Below, piece after piece: positions 52,344-60,937 of a DNA stretch of 64,000 nucleotides. Made by a program: the position numbers and the translations under genes. The stretch comes from Terriglobus saanensis SP1PR4 (lineage in GTDB: Bacteria > Acidobacteriota > Terriglobia > Terriglobales > Acidobacteriaceae), in NCBI RefSeq assembly GCF_000179915.2, contig NC_014963.1:682001-746000 (forward strand). Reading direction: 5' to 3'. A model generated the notes under the pieces. The model did not search any database. It was not told the DNA's origin and saw only the letters and a list, made by a program, of their open reading frames with translations. Position 1 is the stretch's first letter. Each line of letters begins with the position of its first letter.

Positions 52344-53096
52344 TTAGCGGGGACCACCAGCAACGCCGCGAAAGAGCCCGGCCACACCAAACAGGTAAGG
52401 CGTCCACGCAGCCTCGGCGAATCCAGCTTCGGCCATCATGCCGAGCATTACCTTCGGTTTGGGAAACTTCTCCACTGACGCGGGAAGATAGGTATACGAA
52501 CTCCTGCTGCCGCTGATCATCGCGCCGATGCGTGGCAGCACCTGTTTGAAGTACACGCGGTACGCCTTGCCCAGCAGGCCCTCGGGCTCTCCGAAGTCGA
52601 GAATCCCTATCTGTCCGCCGGGCTTGAGGACACGTCGGATCTCGCGCAAACCCACTTCGTAGTCCGCAAGATTGCGAAAGCCGAAGGCGGAGACGACGAG
52701 GTCCTGCGTTGCATCTTCCAGAGGAAGGTGGAGCGCATCGGCTTCCACAAAGATGGCGTTCTCGACGGCGAGCTTCGTGCGTGCCAGCTCGATCATGTTG
52801 TGCGAAAAGTCGATCGCCAGAACCGGCTCTGCACCTGCCGGTCTCCGTGCGAGCAGTGCGCGTGTCATATCGCCGGTGCCGCAACAGAGATCGAGCACCT
52901 TCGCATCCGGACGCTTCAGCGTCGCGTCGAAGGTCTTCGCCGCCTTGTTCCACCAGTGCTTGTCTACACCCGCGGAGAGCACGTGATTCAGCAGGTCGTA
53001 GCGCGGAGCGATCTCATCAAACATCTTCTGCACCGCAGCCGCGGCGGAGTCCTTGTCCTTTGCGCCCTCAGGAGTCGCGCCGATGCGAGCGCTCAT
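52344..53096 (-). CDS. ubiE: Demethylmenaquinone / 2-polyprenyl methyltransferase
   Basis: This 250-residue SAM-dependent methyltransferase works in menaquinone (or ubiquinone) synthesis. SAM motif I is [17 protein letters not shown] (about 65-80). The family signatures are [18 protein letters not shown] near residue 30 and [19 protein letters not shown] with [15 protein letters not shown]. In acidobacteria the product is most likely menaquinone, so menG is the functional name. The start overlaps the aroB stop (ATGA). Confidence 0.94.
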   Translation of the reverse strand: MSARIGATPEGAKDKDSAAAAVQKMFDEIAPRYDLLNHVLSAGVDKHWWNKAAKTFDATLKRPDAKVLDLCCGTGDMTRALLARRPAGAEPVLAIDFSHNMIELARTKLAVENAIFVEADALHLPLEDATQDLVVSAFGFRNLADYEVGLREIRRVLKPGGQIGILDFGEPEGLLGKAYRVYFKQVLPRIGAMISGSRSSYTYLPASVEKFPKPKVMLGMMAEAGFAEAAWTPYLFGVAGLFRGVAGGPR

Positions 53097-54211
53097 CGCT
53101 TGACCTGTTTCTTGGTCTTTGTCATCGCAGACATCTCTTGCAACATGGCTGAGGTCGCGGCCAACAACTCGTCTTCGGTCACATCGGTCACGATCTCGAC
53201 CGTGCCAATCCCCGTGGGCAGGATGAAGCGCTTCGCTCCACCGCGATTCTTCTTATCGCCCGCACTCAACTCCACAAGCCGCTCCGCCTTCGCCTTGAAC
53301 GCGGGCAGAGGTCCATAGCGATGGATCAGGTCCACAACGCGCTTCGCATCCTTCTCGCTCATCGCTCCACGCTGCTCCGCGAGACGGATCGCGGCGATCA
53401 TTCCCCAGCCGATGGCTTCCCCGTGCAGGAGCACCGTGTATTTCGTAGCCGCTTCGATGGCGTGGCCGATGGTGTGGCCGAAGTTCAGAATCATCCGCAG
53501 GCCATTTTCCAGCTCATCCTGATTGACCACATCGGCCTTGACCCGGAGGCTGCGATCCACAACGGTCTGCAGAGCCTTCGTGTCGCCGGCCAGCACCTTG
53601 TCCGCATTCTTTTCCAGAAAGGAAAAAAGCTTCGGGTCGCGAATGACGCCGCTCTTGATGGCCTCCTGCAGACCGGCACGCAACTCGTTCTTCGGAAGCG
53701 TCTGCAGAACATCGATGTCTGCAATCACTGCGACGGGATGATGAAAGCTGCCTACAAGGTTCTTGCCCGCAGCGAGGTTCACGCCTGTCTTTCCGCCGAC
53801 AGAAGAATCCACCTGCGCCAGCAGCGTCGTGGGCACCTGCACCACTCGGATGCCACGCATATAGATCGCCGCGAGAAATCCGGTCAGATCGCCGACCACT
53901 CCTCCACCGAAGGCCACAAGAATCGAATCGCGATCGGCACCGTTGCGCGCAAGCTGCTCCAGAAGCTTTTCGACGGAAGCGAAGCGCTTGTGCGACTCGC
54001 CCGCTGGGAGAAACAAGACTGTCGCCGATTCGAAGCTCTCCGTTACGGCCTCCCCCCATAACTTCCAGAGCGCAGGCGAGGTCACAAAGAAGATGCGGCT
54101 CGTCCGCGATCCGGTGGCGCGGGTGATCCGCTGCCGCAGGGTCTTCAGAAGAGAGGTTCCGAGCGTTACGTCGTAGGAGGCAGAAGGCGTTTTAAGAGAG
54201 ATAGAAGGCAC
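53093..54211 (-). CDS. aroB: 3-dehydroquinate synthase
   Basis: This 372-residue NAD-dependent enzyme converts DAHP to 3-dehydroquinate, the second shikimate step. Signatures are [40 protein letters not shown] (NAD site), [20 protein letters not shown], the metal ligand E in [12 protein letters not shown], and histidines in [12 protein letters not shown] and [11 protein letters not shown]. The length is normal. It feeds the aroC product located 6 kb away on the other strand. Confidence 0.97.
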   Translation of the reverse strand: MPSISLKTPSASYDVTLGTSLLKTLRQRITRATGSRTSRIFFVTSPALWKLWGEAVTESFESATVLFLPAGESHKRFASVEKLLEQLARNGADRDSILVAFGGGVVGDLTGFLAAIYMRGIRVVQVPTTLLAQVDSSVGGKTGVNLAAGKNLVGSFHHPVAVIADIDVLQTLPKNELRAGLQEAIKSGVIRDPKLFSFLEKNADKVLAGDTKALQTVVDRSLRVKADVVNQDELENGLRMILNFGHTIGHAIEAATKYTVLLHGEAIGWGMIAAIRLAEQRGAMSEKDAKRVVDLIHRYGPLPAFKAKAERLVELSAGDKKNRGGAKRFILPTGIGTVEIVTDVTEDELLAATSAMLQEMSAMTKTKKQVKR

Positions 54212-54277
54212 AGGTTCATCTTAAGTCATGCACGGACCAGGGCGCGCTCCGACCCTTGTTTTGCTTGAAAAGAGGGC

Positions 54278-55210
54278 CTATGCGGCCTTTTCAGCTTTTT
54301 CAAGACGCCGTTCGACCACGATGGAAATCGCCGCCGTGACCACCAGGATAGAAAAGATGACCACAAGCGAGATCGCAGGCGAAATCTCGTACCAATCTGC
54401 CACAATCATCTTCCCTGCAGCGAAGGCCAGCACGGCGGCAAGACCATAGTGCAGGTAACGCAACTGCTTCAACATATGGGCCAGCACGAAGAAGAGCGAG
54501 CGCAAGCCCATCACCGCCATGATGTTCGAGCTGTACGCGATGAACGTGTGACGTGTAATCGACAGAACCGCGGGGATCGAATCCAGCGCAAAGACGAAGT
54601 CCGTGAAGGCAATCGCAATCAGCGCCAGCAGAAGCACGGTGGGTTCGCGGCGTCGTTTGCCGTTGCACTCTTCCATCGCGAAAAAGCCGGTCTGCTTGTC
54701 GCTGATGGGGGTCCAGCGTTCGATCCACTGGGTCCACTTCGGCTTGTCGTGCTTCTTCGATTCGTCCTCCGGAAGCACCAGGCGAACGGCAGCGATCAAC
54801 AGCAGGACCGCGAAGATGTAAGTGATCCAGTCGAACTTGTCCAGTAGCTCCACACCCAACACGATGAAGCCCGCACGCATGATCACCGCGCCCAGGATGC
54901 CCCAGAAGAGCACGCGGCGCTGCTGCGGGCCTTCGACGCGGAAGGTCTGGAAGAGGATCAGAAAGACGAAGAGATTGTCGATCGAAAGCGACTCTTCCAG
55001 CGCATAGCCTGCCATGAATTCGGTCGCGAGACGCGGATGCAGGCCGGTGTAGAGCACGGCTGCGAAACCAATCGCGCCACAGATCCAGAGGGCCGTGGCG
55101 ATGTAGCTGCGTTTGGCGGTTTGTTTACGCAGAAGCAGCCACTCCGCTCCCAGAATGACCAGGAGCAGAACGTGAAAACCTATCCAGAAACTGAGTGGGG
55201 CTGTCGGCAT
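54278..55210 (-). CDS. TerC/Alx family membrane protein
   Basis: This 310-residue integral membrane protein has about eight helices. The family signatures are GYALEESLSIDNLFVFLILF (first acidic helix), AVLLLIAAVRLVLPED and FTDFVFALDSIPAVLSITRH (second acidic helix). Relatives (Alx, TerC, MeeF) export manganese or give tellurite resistance and assist metallation of exported enzymes. It lies next to tatC/tatB and a secreted metallo-enzyme, which fits a role in metal loading during secretion. Confidence 0.92.
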   Translation of the reverse strand: MPTAPLSFWIGFHVLLLVILGAEWLLLRKQTAKRSYIATALWICGAIGFAAVLYTGLHPRLATEFMAGYALEESLSIDNLFVFLILFQTFRVEGPQQRRVLFWGILGAVIMRAGFIVLGVELLDKFDWITYIFAVLLLIAAVRLVLPEDESKKHDKPKWTQWIERWTPISDKQTGFFAMEECNGKRRREPTVLLLALIAIAFTDFVFALDSIPAVLSITRHTFIAYSSNIMAVMGLRSLFFVLAHMLKQLRYLHYGLAAVLAFAAGKMIVADWYEISPAISLVVIFSILVVTAAISIVVERRLEKAEKAA

Positions 55211-55237
55211 CGTTCGTTTGATGCTACTTGACGCGGG

Positions 55238-56140
55238 CTAGCGCTGGTTGATGAGGTGAACAGTTTCCAGCAGCAGATCACCGGAGATCTGGAGACTATG
55301 GGCAGAGACCTTGTCCAGCGTGTCCTGCGGCGTGTGGTGCCAGCCATCCGGCGTTGCCGCCGTGTGGGGGCCGTAGTCGATGTCGATCATGTCCAGAACG
55401 GGAACGCCACGCTGCTTGAAGGGGAGGTGGTCATCGCTCACCTCCTGCTCATTTTTGAAGATCGACGGCAGATGGCCTGTGTTCTTCGCCGCCTGATGTA
55501 GCGTGTCGCGCAGCCAGGGCGTGGAGTTCAGCTCGTAGTTCAGGTTCAGATCGCGGTCGCCGATCATGTCCGTGATGATGAAGGCCTTGATCTTCTTGAG
55601 CGTTCCGTCGTTGGACCACTTGGCCGCAAGGTGGCGTGTACCGTAGAGGGAGTCGGTGTTCGTCCAGCTCTGGATGGCCTCTTCGCCGTCGTCGAAGAGC
55701 AGGACCAGCGTGTAGCCGTCATTCGGATGGGTGCGGTAGTACGTCGCCAGTTCCATGAGCAGGCCCGTTGTTGCGCCGCCGTCGTTGGCTCCGACGAAGC
55801 TTGTGTCCTTCAACGGATAGTTCGTCTCATAGTGCGTGGCGACGACGACCAGGCCGTCCTTCTTCCCCGGATAACGCACGATGAAGTTCCGCATGGGCAG
55901 CAGGCCGATGGGCGTGTTCATGGAAAAGCTGTCTTCTTCGAACGTCCCTTTTTTCTTCTCCGGAGCGAAGAAGGTGCGGAGAAAGTCCTCCGCCTTCTGG
56001 TGTCCGGGGGAGCCGATCCAGCGCGGTCCACTTACCGTCACAAACTGCTTCGCAAACGTGTACGCGCGCGGGCCGGAGAGCTTCTGCGCGCTCGCGGAGA
56101 GCGCACTGAGGCAGAGAAGAGCGGAAAGCAACCGGCGCAT
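55238..56140 (-). CDS. Secreted M28-type glutaminyl-peptide cyclotransferase
   Basis: This 300-residue exported zinc enzyme has signal RRLLSALLCLSALSASAQ. Metal and catalytic residues are visible: D in FVGANDGGATTGLLME, E in FDDGEEAIQSW, H in SDDHLPFKQRG and D in FIITDMIGDRDLNL. The stretch WTNTDSLYGTRHLAAK is typical of glutaminyl cyclases rather than aminopeptidases. It would convert N-terminal Gln of exported proteins to pyroglutamate. Its ATG overlaps the tatC stop region by one base. Confidence 0.88.
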   Translation of the reverse strand: MRRLLSALLCLSALSASAQKLSGPRAYTFAKQFVTVSGPRWIGSPGHQKAEDFLRTFFAPEKKKGTFEEDSFSMNTPIGLLPMRNFIVRYPGKKDGLVVVATHYETNYPLKDTSFVGANDGGATTGLLMELATYYRTHPNDGYTLVLLFDDGEEAIQSWTNTDSLYGTRHLAAKWSNDGTLKKIKAFIITDMIGDRDLNLNYELNSTPWLRDTLHQAAKNTGHLPSIFKNEQEVSDDHLPFKQRGVPVLDMIDIDYGPHTAATPDGWHHTPQDTLDKVSAHSLQISGDLLLETVHLINQR

Positions 56141-56922
56141 CAGGCGGCGATCTTCTTCTTATTCCGCGCCGTAGGGTGGACGAGGAACGCGATCAAAACA
56201 CCGAGGAAGTACAGCACCAGCATCGGCGAAGCGAAGAGGCACATCGCCACAGGCTCCGGAGAAGGGCAGATGACCGCCGCAATCAGAAAGATGGCAAGAA
56301 CTGCATAGCGGAAGTGGCGGAGGAAGAACTTGCCATCCACCAGGCCAAAGAGAGCCATAAAGAACATGACCACCGGAAGCTCGAAGCACAGACCCAGACC
56401 TAGAATCACCGACAGGAAGAAGCTGGTGTAGTCCTCGATCGTGATCATGTGGGTGAAGTTCTTGCCGAACTGAACGATCAGGATCTGCATCGCTCCGGGG
56501 AGCACATAGCGATAGCCGAACCATGCGCCCGCCAGGAAAAGGAAGACCGTAACGCCCATGAAAGGCACGACGTAGCGCTTCTCGTTGGCGTACATGCCGG
56601 GCGAGATAAACAGCCAGACCTGGTACAGAATGAACGGGCTGGAAAAGATCGCACCGAAGACGATGGCGGTCTTGATGAAGAAGTTGATCGCATCCGTGGG
56701 GTGCGTCATCGTCATGGAGAGGTGGATGTCCAGCAACGGCTTCTGGATAAAACTCACCAGCGGCACATGGAAGACCCAAGCAATAGCCATGCCAATCAGA
56801 AGGTAGACGACGGAGTGAATGAGGCGCTTGCGGAGTTCGGCAAGGTGCTCCATCAGGCTCATGCCGGGTAGATCGGCGCGATCGGACACCGCCGCTCGAA
56901 CGCTATCGACGATATCAGCCAA
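56140..56922 (-). CDS. tatC: Sec-independent translocase subunit TatC
   Basis: This 260-residue protein has six membrane helices. The N-terminal signature is LPGMSLMEHLAELRKRLIHSV (in parts), the loop reads FINFFIKTAIVFGAIFSSPF-like INFFIKTAIVFGAIF, and FELPVVMFFMALFGLV follows in the fourth helix. TatC recognises twin-arginine signal peptides. It overlaps the tatB-like gene by eight bases. Confidence 0.96.
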   Translation of the reverse strand: MADIVDSVRAAVSDRADLPGMSLMEHLAELRKRLIHSVVYLLIGMAIAWVFHVPLVSFIQKPLLDIHLSMTMTHPTDAINFFIKTAIVFGAIFSSPFILYQVWLFISPGMYANEKRYVVPFMGVTVFLFLAGAWFGYRYVLPGAMQILIVQFGKNFTHMITIEDYTSFFLSVILGLGLCFELPVVMFFMALFGLVDGKFFLRHFRYAVLAIFLIAAVICPSPEPVAMCLFASPMLVLYFLGVLIAFLVHPTARNKKKIAA

Positions 56923-57412
56923 GGTGATCGCGCTCCGTTACGGGAATATGCAGTTCGTGGGATTCGATTTCCTGGTAGACGTGGTCCTCGGTCGCGATCA
57001 CGCCCGCGTTGGAGGTCGCCTCCGTCGCAGTGGCGGTCTCGCCGTCGGCGACCACGGGCGCAGAGTAGTTCCAGTTGGTCGAAGGCTCCGGCAGACCCGT
57101 GCTCGGGGGCATCATCTTTACGCCGCCCGCTTCGGCAATCGGCGTCTCCGAGGGCAGGTGCGGATGCTCCAGGGGCGCGTCCGCGCTGTAGTCCACGGGG
57201 ACCGGCGGGGCCAGGGCGTCGATCTTCTTCTGGTGCTCTTCCTGCTCGGAGATCCGGAGTTCGTCCTCCATCTGCATGCGGAAGTCGTTGGAGGCGCGGC
57301 GAAACTCTCCCATCAGCTTGCCTAACTGCTTGGCAAGCTGGGGAAGTCGCTTGGGGCCGAAGAGGATCAGGGCGATCACGAAGATGACGGCGCTGTCGGC
57401 AAAACTGGGCAT
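56915..57412 (-). CDS. tatB: TatA/TatB-type translocase subunit
   Basis: This 165-residue protein has one N-terminal membrane helix (FADSAVIFVIALILF), the hinge FGPKRLPQLAKQLGKLMGEF and an amphipathic helix (about 20-60), followed by a Pro/Ala-rich disordered tail of about 100 residues. The position right before tatC and the long tail favour TatB, but the sequence reads equally like TatA of two-component systems. No separate tatA is in this window. Confidence 0.88.
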   Translation of the reverse strand: MPSFADSAVIFVIALILFGPKRLPQLAKQLGKLMGEFRRASNDFRMQMEDELRISEQEEHQKKIDALAPPVPVDYSADAPLEHPHLPSETPIAEAGGVKMMPPSTGLPEPSTNWNYSAPVVADGETATATEATSNAGVIATEDHVYQEIESHELHIPVTERDHLG

Positions 57413-57440
57413 AGGTGATTATTCTAGTGCAAGGTGAGCG

Positions 57441-57499
57441 AGTCAGCGGGTCAGCGAGCTGGCAAGTCAGCGGGTCAGCGAGCTGGCAAGTCAGCAAAG
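57441..57499. repeat. 24-bp tandem repeat, about 2.4 copies
   Basis: AGTCAGCGGGTCAGCGAGCT followed by GGCA is repeated exactly at 57441-57464 and 57465-57488, and a third partial copy begins at 57489. Each unit contains internal GTCAGCG repeats. It fills the spacer between DUF2203 and the tat genes and may vary in copy number. Confidence 0.9.
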
Positions 57500-57515
57500 G
57501 GCCACTTCGCTGGTT

Positions 57516-57944
57516 CTACTGAGGTCGATCGTTGCGGATAAAGCGGTGATCGAGCGGCTGGCGACCGGCGAAGCCCGCTTCCAGTGAATGCCAGTGCGTG
57601 ATCGTAAGTTCGCCCTGCAGCCAGCAGAGCAGGACGATGCTGTCGTCCAGCTGGAAAGGGAAGTCCAGCAGGCCCTTTTCCAGGTCCTTGATCTGCACGC
57701 CGATGGCGTCGATCTCCGCCAGAGCGTCGCGGGCCTCGGTGACGGCCTTCTCGTGATCGGCCTTCAGCCGCGTGGCCGCTACGATGTCCACGCGCATGCC
57801 TCCAGAGAGATAGATTGCGTGCGAAAGCTGCTGCTGCTGGTCTTCGAGCACAGTGGCCTTGGCGGCGGCAGACTGGGCCCGCTTCAACAGCGAGTCCACG
57901 AGCGGAAGAAGCGTCTGGGCTTCCTGAAGGGTAAAGGTACGCAT
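57516..57944 (-). CDS. DUF2203 family protein
   Basis: This small cytosolic protein of 142 residues starts FTLQEAQTLLPLVDSLLKRA. A long alpha-helical hairpin (about 15-85) is followed by the family signature IKDLEKGLLDFPFQLDD...LLCWLQGELTITHWHSLEAGFAGRQPL (in parts). Members are widespread in Gram-positive bacteria, chloroflexi and acidobacteria, with no known function; the W-H-x-L-E-x-G-F-x-G-R motif suggests binding of a small ligand. It is the first gene of the long minus-strand run with the tat genes. Confidence 0.9.
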   Translation of the reverse strand: MRTFTLQEAQTLLPLVDSLLKRAQSAAAKATVLEDQQQQLSHAIYLSGGMRVDIVAATRLKADHEKAVTEARDALAEIDAIGVQIKDLEKGLLDFPFQLDDSIVLLCWLQGELTITHWHSLEAGFAGRQPLDHRFIRNDRPQ

Positions 57945-58034
57945 ATCGCTTTCAGAATACTCCCGGAGACTCCCCGGGCCGCAGCCCTGGGCAAGCTATT
58001 TGTTCGCCCGGATGCCATTTTGACGTCACTAGGA

Positions 58035-58694
58035 TCAGTGGCGCGGTGGAACCACGTAAAAGAACACGGCAAAATAATGCGCGATACTGCCCGCCAGCAC
58101 GAAGACGTGCCAGAGAGCGTGGAAGTAGCGCAGCCGGTCGTAGGCGAAGAAAACAATGCCCACGGTGTAAAAGAAGCCTCCCGCTGCGATCCACGCCATG
58201 CCGTGCCACGAGATCGCATGCACCAGCGGCCGCGCGGCAAAGACGATAAACCAGCCCATGAAGATATAGATCACGGCCGAAGCAATCTGAAACCTGCCCA
58301 GCGCAACGCTCTTGAAGACAACGCCCGCAATGGCCAGCGTCCAGATCACGGCAAAAAGAAACCACCCCAGCCGCCCATGCAGCGAGACCAGAGTAAAGGG
58401 CGTATACGTCCCGGCGATGAGTAGGTAGATCGCAGAGTGGTCCAGCACCTGAAAGACATGCCGCGCCCCAGTGCGGACGAGCGAGTGGTAAAGCGTCGAA
58501 CACAGATACACCAGCACCAGCGCGGTGGCATAGATCGAACAACTGACGATGTGCCAGGCGCTGCCTCTGGTGGAGGCGGCGATGAGGAAGGCGGCTCCGA
58601 TAAGGGCGAAGAGCGCGCCGACTCCGTGGGTGATGGCGTTGGCGAGGAGGTCGCCTAGTTTGTACTGTTGGCGGACTCTTGCTTTTGGCTGCAC
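58035..58694 (-). CDS. Hemolysin III / PAQR family membrane protein
   Basis: This 219-residue protein has seven membrane helices. Family motifs are NAITHGVGALFALIGA, STLYHSLVRTG, VFQVLDHSAIYLLIAGTYTPF and HALWHVFVLAGSIAHYFAVF, with the conserved H/S/D/H set that binds zinc in PAQR enzymes (ceramidase-like hydrolases). Bacterial members (YqfA, HlyIII) affect membrane lipid balance; true hemolysis is doubtful. A 42-bp part of this gene is repeated at 58891-58932. Confidence 0.93.
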   Translation of the reverse strand: MQPKARVRQQYKLGDLLANAITHGVGALFALIGAAFLIAASTRGSAWHIVSCSIYATALVLVYLCSTLYHSLVRTGARHVFQVLDHSAIYLLIAGTYTPFTLVSLHGRLGWFLFAVIWTLAIAGVVFKSVALGRFQIASAVIYIFMGWFIVFAARPLVHAISWHGMAWIAAGGFFYTVGIVFFAYDRLRYFHALWHVFVLAGSIAHYFAVFFYVVPPRH

Positions 58695-58890
58695 ATGGTG
58701 ATGATAGGGGATGCTGTCTGGAGCGTTTCGCGCAAAATCCCGAATCGAGGATTATGCACTTTGCTAGCTTGCACCGGCAGAGTGCAGTTGTCTTTACCGA
58801 GGAAAGATACGCGAAGATCCGGAGGTCGTTTTCAAAGATCACAAGCGGGGTTGTGGGGAGACGTTCAGGATTTAGCTTGGAAATCTGGAC

Positions 58891-58941
58891 GAGACAAGCG
58901 CGGTGGTAGTAGATGCAGCAACTGACGATGTGACGAGTGCC
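58891..58941 (-). pseudogene. Fragment related to the hemolysin III gene
   Basis: The segment resembles 58511-58553 inside the hemolysin III gene (shared ACTGACGATGTG and GCGCGGTGG, same spacing within two bases). On the minus strand it would read HIVSCCIYYHRACLV against HIVSCSIYATALVLV in the intact gene. It is probably the remnant of a duplicated copy. The flanks are not recognisable. Confidence 0.55.
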
Positions 58942-58963
58942 AGTTGCTTCATGCCGCAGCGAG

Positions 58964-59971
58964 CTACTTGTGCTTGGTTGTCGAGTCCAGATAAACAAAC
59001 GTCCTTTCGATAGCGAGTTGGCTTGCCGTCCGTGTTGAATCCGGCGTTGCGCCGATCCAACCATGGTCTGCTCCGGGTATATAGAGGGTCTGGACTGGTA
59101 CATGCGCCTGCTTCAACGCAGCGGCGAACATCTCCGTCTGTTTTGGCGGAACTGTTTTGTCTGCGGTTCCATGAAGGAGAAACATGGGCGGGGCGGAAGG
59201 GCTGACATACGTGAGCGGGCTTGCCTGTTTCATCTGCTCCACGCAGTCCTCCTTCTTGCATCCCAGGAATTGCACGGAATTAGCTGAACCGTCCATATTG
59301 AGGTCGAACACCCCGTACCAGCCGATCGCACCTTGCACGCAGTCGGATGTATTTGCGTCAGCCGCGGCGGCAGAAGCCATTTCAGCACGAGTCAGCCGCC
59401 CCGTTGACGGTTGTGGTTCAAAGGCCTTGACACCGCATGTGGTGGCTGCAAGAGCCGCGAGGTGGCCACCGGCGGAGCCGCCCCAAACGAAGATCTGATC
59501 GGGATCGATGTTGTACTTCGCTGCATTTGCGCGCAAAAATCGGACCGATGCCTTGACGTCTTGAATTGCGGCTGGAAAGTGTGCCTCTGAACTCATGCGA
59601 TAGTCGACGGAAGCTACGACAAACCCGCGTGCTGCCAAAGAGGCCAGAACAGCAGGCCAGTTCTTGAACGCACCTGAAGTGCGCGCATCACCTCGGCTCC
59701 ACCCTCCCCCGTGAATCCAGATCACCAAAGGATATTTAGTGGTTGTCTTTGCTGGAAGATATAAGTCCATTTCGAGTGGACGATAGCCAACTAGGTTTGA
59801 AAACTCAATTCCGTGGTATCCGAGGACCCGTCCCGGAAATGGAGTTGCACCGCGGCGAAACACATCCTCCCGTACCGTAGCGGGCTGGATCTCCGGTTTT
59901 TCCAACTGCGCACGCGCCTCCATCAAAGGCCAAGCAAAGATTAGGGCAAGTCCAAGCACACTCGTCTTCAT
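58964..59971 (-). CDS. Secreted alpha/beta hydrolase (BD-FAE-like esterase)
   Basis: This protein of about 335 residues starts at the ATG at 59971, followed by signal VLGLALIFAWPLMEARAQ. The hydrolase core has the oxyanion motif VIWIHGGGWSRGD, the DYRMSSEAHFPAAIQDVKA region, nucleophile VWGGSAGGHLAALAA, the acid in LLHGTADKTVPP and the histidine in PGADHGWIG. This fits the bifunctional acetyl-xylan/feruloyl esterase and carboxylesterase group that acts on plant or surface polymers. The 18-bp palindrome 42 bases upstream is a likely operator. Confidence 0.92.
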   Translation of the reverse strand: MKTSVLGLALIFAWPLMEARAQLEKPEIQPATVREDVFRRGATPFPGRVLGYHGIEFSNLVGYRPLEMDLYLPAKTTTKYPLVIWIHGGGWSRGDARTSGAFKNWPAVLASLAARGFVVASVDYRMSSEAHFPAAIQDVKASVRFLRANAAKYNIDPDQIFVWGGSAGGHLAALAATTCGVKAFEPQPSTGRLTRAEMASAAAADANTSDCVQGAIGWYGVFDLNMDGSANSVQFLGCKKEDCVEQMKQASPLTYVSPSAPPMFLLHGTADKTVPPKQTEMFAAALKQAHVPVQTLYIPGADHGWIGATPDSTRTASQLAIERTFVYLDSTTKHK

Positions 59972-60012
59972 CGTTCCGCTCCTCCCGTGCGATTGAGCAT
60001 GATTATTCTGTA

Positions 60013-60030
60013 TATTATGCATGCATAATA
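60013..60030. promoter_or_regulatory. Perfect 18-bp palindrome, likely operator
   Basis: TATTATGCATGCATAATA is fully self-complementary with no spacer. It sits 42 bases upstream of the esterase ATG and 14 bases from the transposase remnant. An operator for a dimeric regulator of the esterase is the simplest reading; an insertion-sequence end is an alternative. Confidence 0.6.
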
Positions 60031-60043
60031 CATTGAGTGCGGC

Positions 60044-60230
60044 CCGCAAGAGGAGAACGGTTATTGCGGGAGCTTCAACTCAAAGCTGCGCGACGAGTTC
60101 CTCAACGATGAGTTGTTCTACTCGATGAGGGAGATCCGGATGCTGGCCGGGTGCTGGCGCGTCCACTAGAACACGGTCAGGCCGCACTCTTCGCTGGGCC
60201 ATCGACCTCTATGCCGGAAGCCTGGACCAC
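60044..60230 (+). pseudogene. IS3-family transposase (OrfB) C-terminal remnant
   Basis: In one frame from 60044 the DNA reads PQENGYCGSFNSKLRDEFLN...LFYSMREIRMLAGCWRVH, then a TAG at 60167-60169, then NTVRPHSSLGHRPL. This is the conserved end of the IS3 integrase core (normally ENGYCESFNSKLRDE...HYNTVRPHSALG), with the tyrosine codon of HYNTVRPH changed to a stop. The N-terminal part, the DD residues and OrfA are missing. It is a dead fragment of about 185 bp. Confidence 0.88.
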
Positions 60231-60395
60231 AACGAACTTGGGGTGTGAAGTGGAAAGCAAAGTGCCGATCCTAGTGCAGAGTATCGGTAGGATATGGGAC
60301 TACAGCCAGGATCGAGCAGTCTGACATCTTGCCTTCACTGCGGGATGACAAACAAGCTCAGAGGGATAACGAAAAGCTCACGCTAAATTGAAAGC

Positions 60396-60902
60396 ATGCA
60401 GCGCATCCTCATCCTCGGCTGTCCGGGCTCCGGAAAATCCACCTTGGCCAGAGAACTCGCCGAGCGAACAGGCCTTCCGCTGGTGCATCTGGATCAGATC
60501 TATTGGCGGCCGGGTTGGGTGGAGCCGTCCAAAGAAGAGTGGCACGCACAGCTTCCTGAGATCCTTGCTCGGCCTGCGTGGATCCTCGACGGCAACTATG
60601 GCGGATCGATCGCGCTGCGGCTGGAGGCGGCGGACACGGCCATCCTCCTCGATCGTCCGACGTGGCTCTGTCTCTTCCGGATCTTTCGCAGAAGTGTACT
60701 GACGTGGGGACGAATCCGTCCGGATATGGCCGAGGGATGTTCGGAGCGCTTCGATCTTCAGTTTTTCGCCTACGTTCTGAACTTCCGCAGAGCGAAGCTG
60801 CCGAAGGTCATGACCGGGTTAAGGGGATTCCACGGGCAGCACGTGGTGCTGCGTTCGAACGCGGAAGTGGAAGGTTTTCTCCGTTCGTCTTCGGCGCGAT
60901 AA
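60396..60902 (+). CDS. P-loop kinase-like protein (DNA topology modulation FlaR-like)
   Basis: This 168-residue protein has Walker A at the extreme N-terminus (ILILGCPGSGKSTLARELAE) and an adenylate-kinase-like fold: LPLVHLDQIYWRPGWVEPS, WILDGNYGGSIALRL, ILLDRPTWLCLFRIFRRS. Database relatives are annotated as topology modulation protein or adenylate kinase-like; the true substrate is unknown. It has no operon partner; repeat family A sequence directly follows it. Confidence 0.88.
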   Translation: MQRILILGCPGSGKSTLARELAERTGLPLVHLDQIYWRPGWVEPSKEEWHAQLPEILARPAWILDGNYGGSIALRLEAADTAILLDRPTWLCLFRIFRRSVLTWGRIRPDMAEGCSERFDLQFFAYVLNFRRAKLPKVMTGLRGFHGQHVVLRSNAEVEGFLRSSSAR

Positions 60903-60926
60903 AGCCGCGCAAGAATGGGGCACAGG
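60903..60926 (-). repeat. Repeat family A, 5' fragment
   Basis: On the minus strand the segment reads CCTGTGCCCCATTCTTGCGC, the 5' arm of family A without the rest. It immediately follows the kinase-like gene stop and separates it from the convergent GGDEF-EAL gene. Confidence 0.6.
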
Positions 60927-60937
60927 TTCTGGGCTGG

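Noticed and set aside
57441-57499. CRISPR-like direct repeats
   Set aside because: The units are contiguous with no spacers and there are no cas genes in the window.
57952-59103. 383-residue minus-strand frame covering hemolysin III and its upstream spacer
   Set aside because: It is out of frame with the real PAQR gene, and most of it reads as low-quality Arg/Ser/His-rich sequence.
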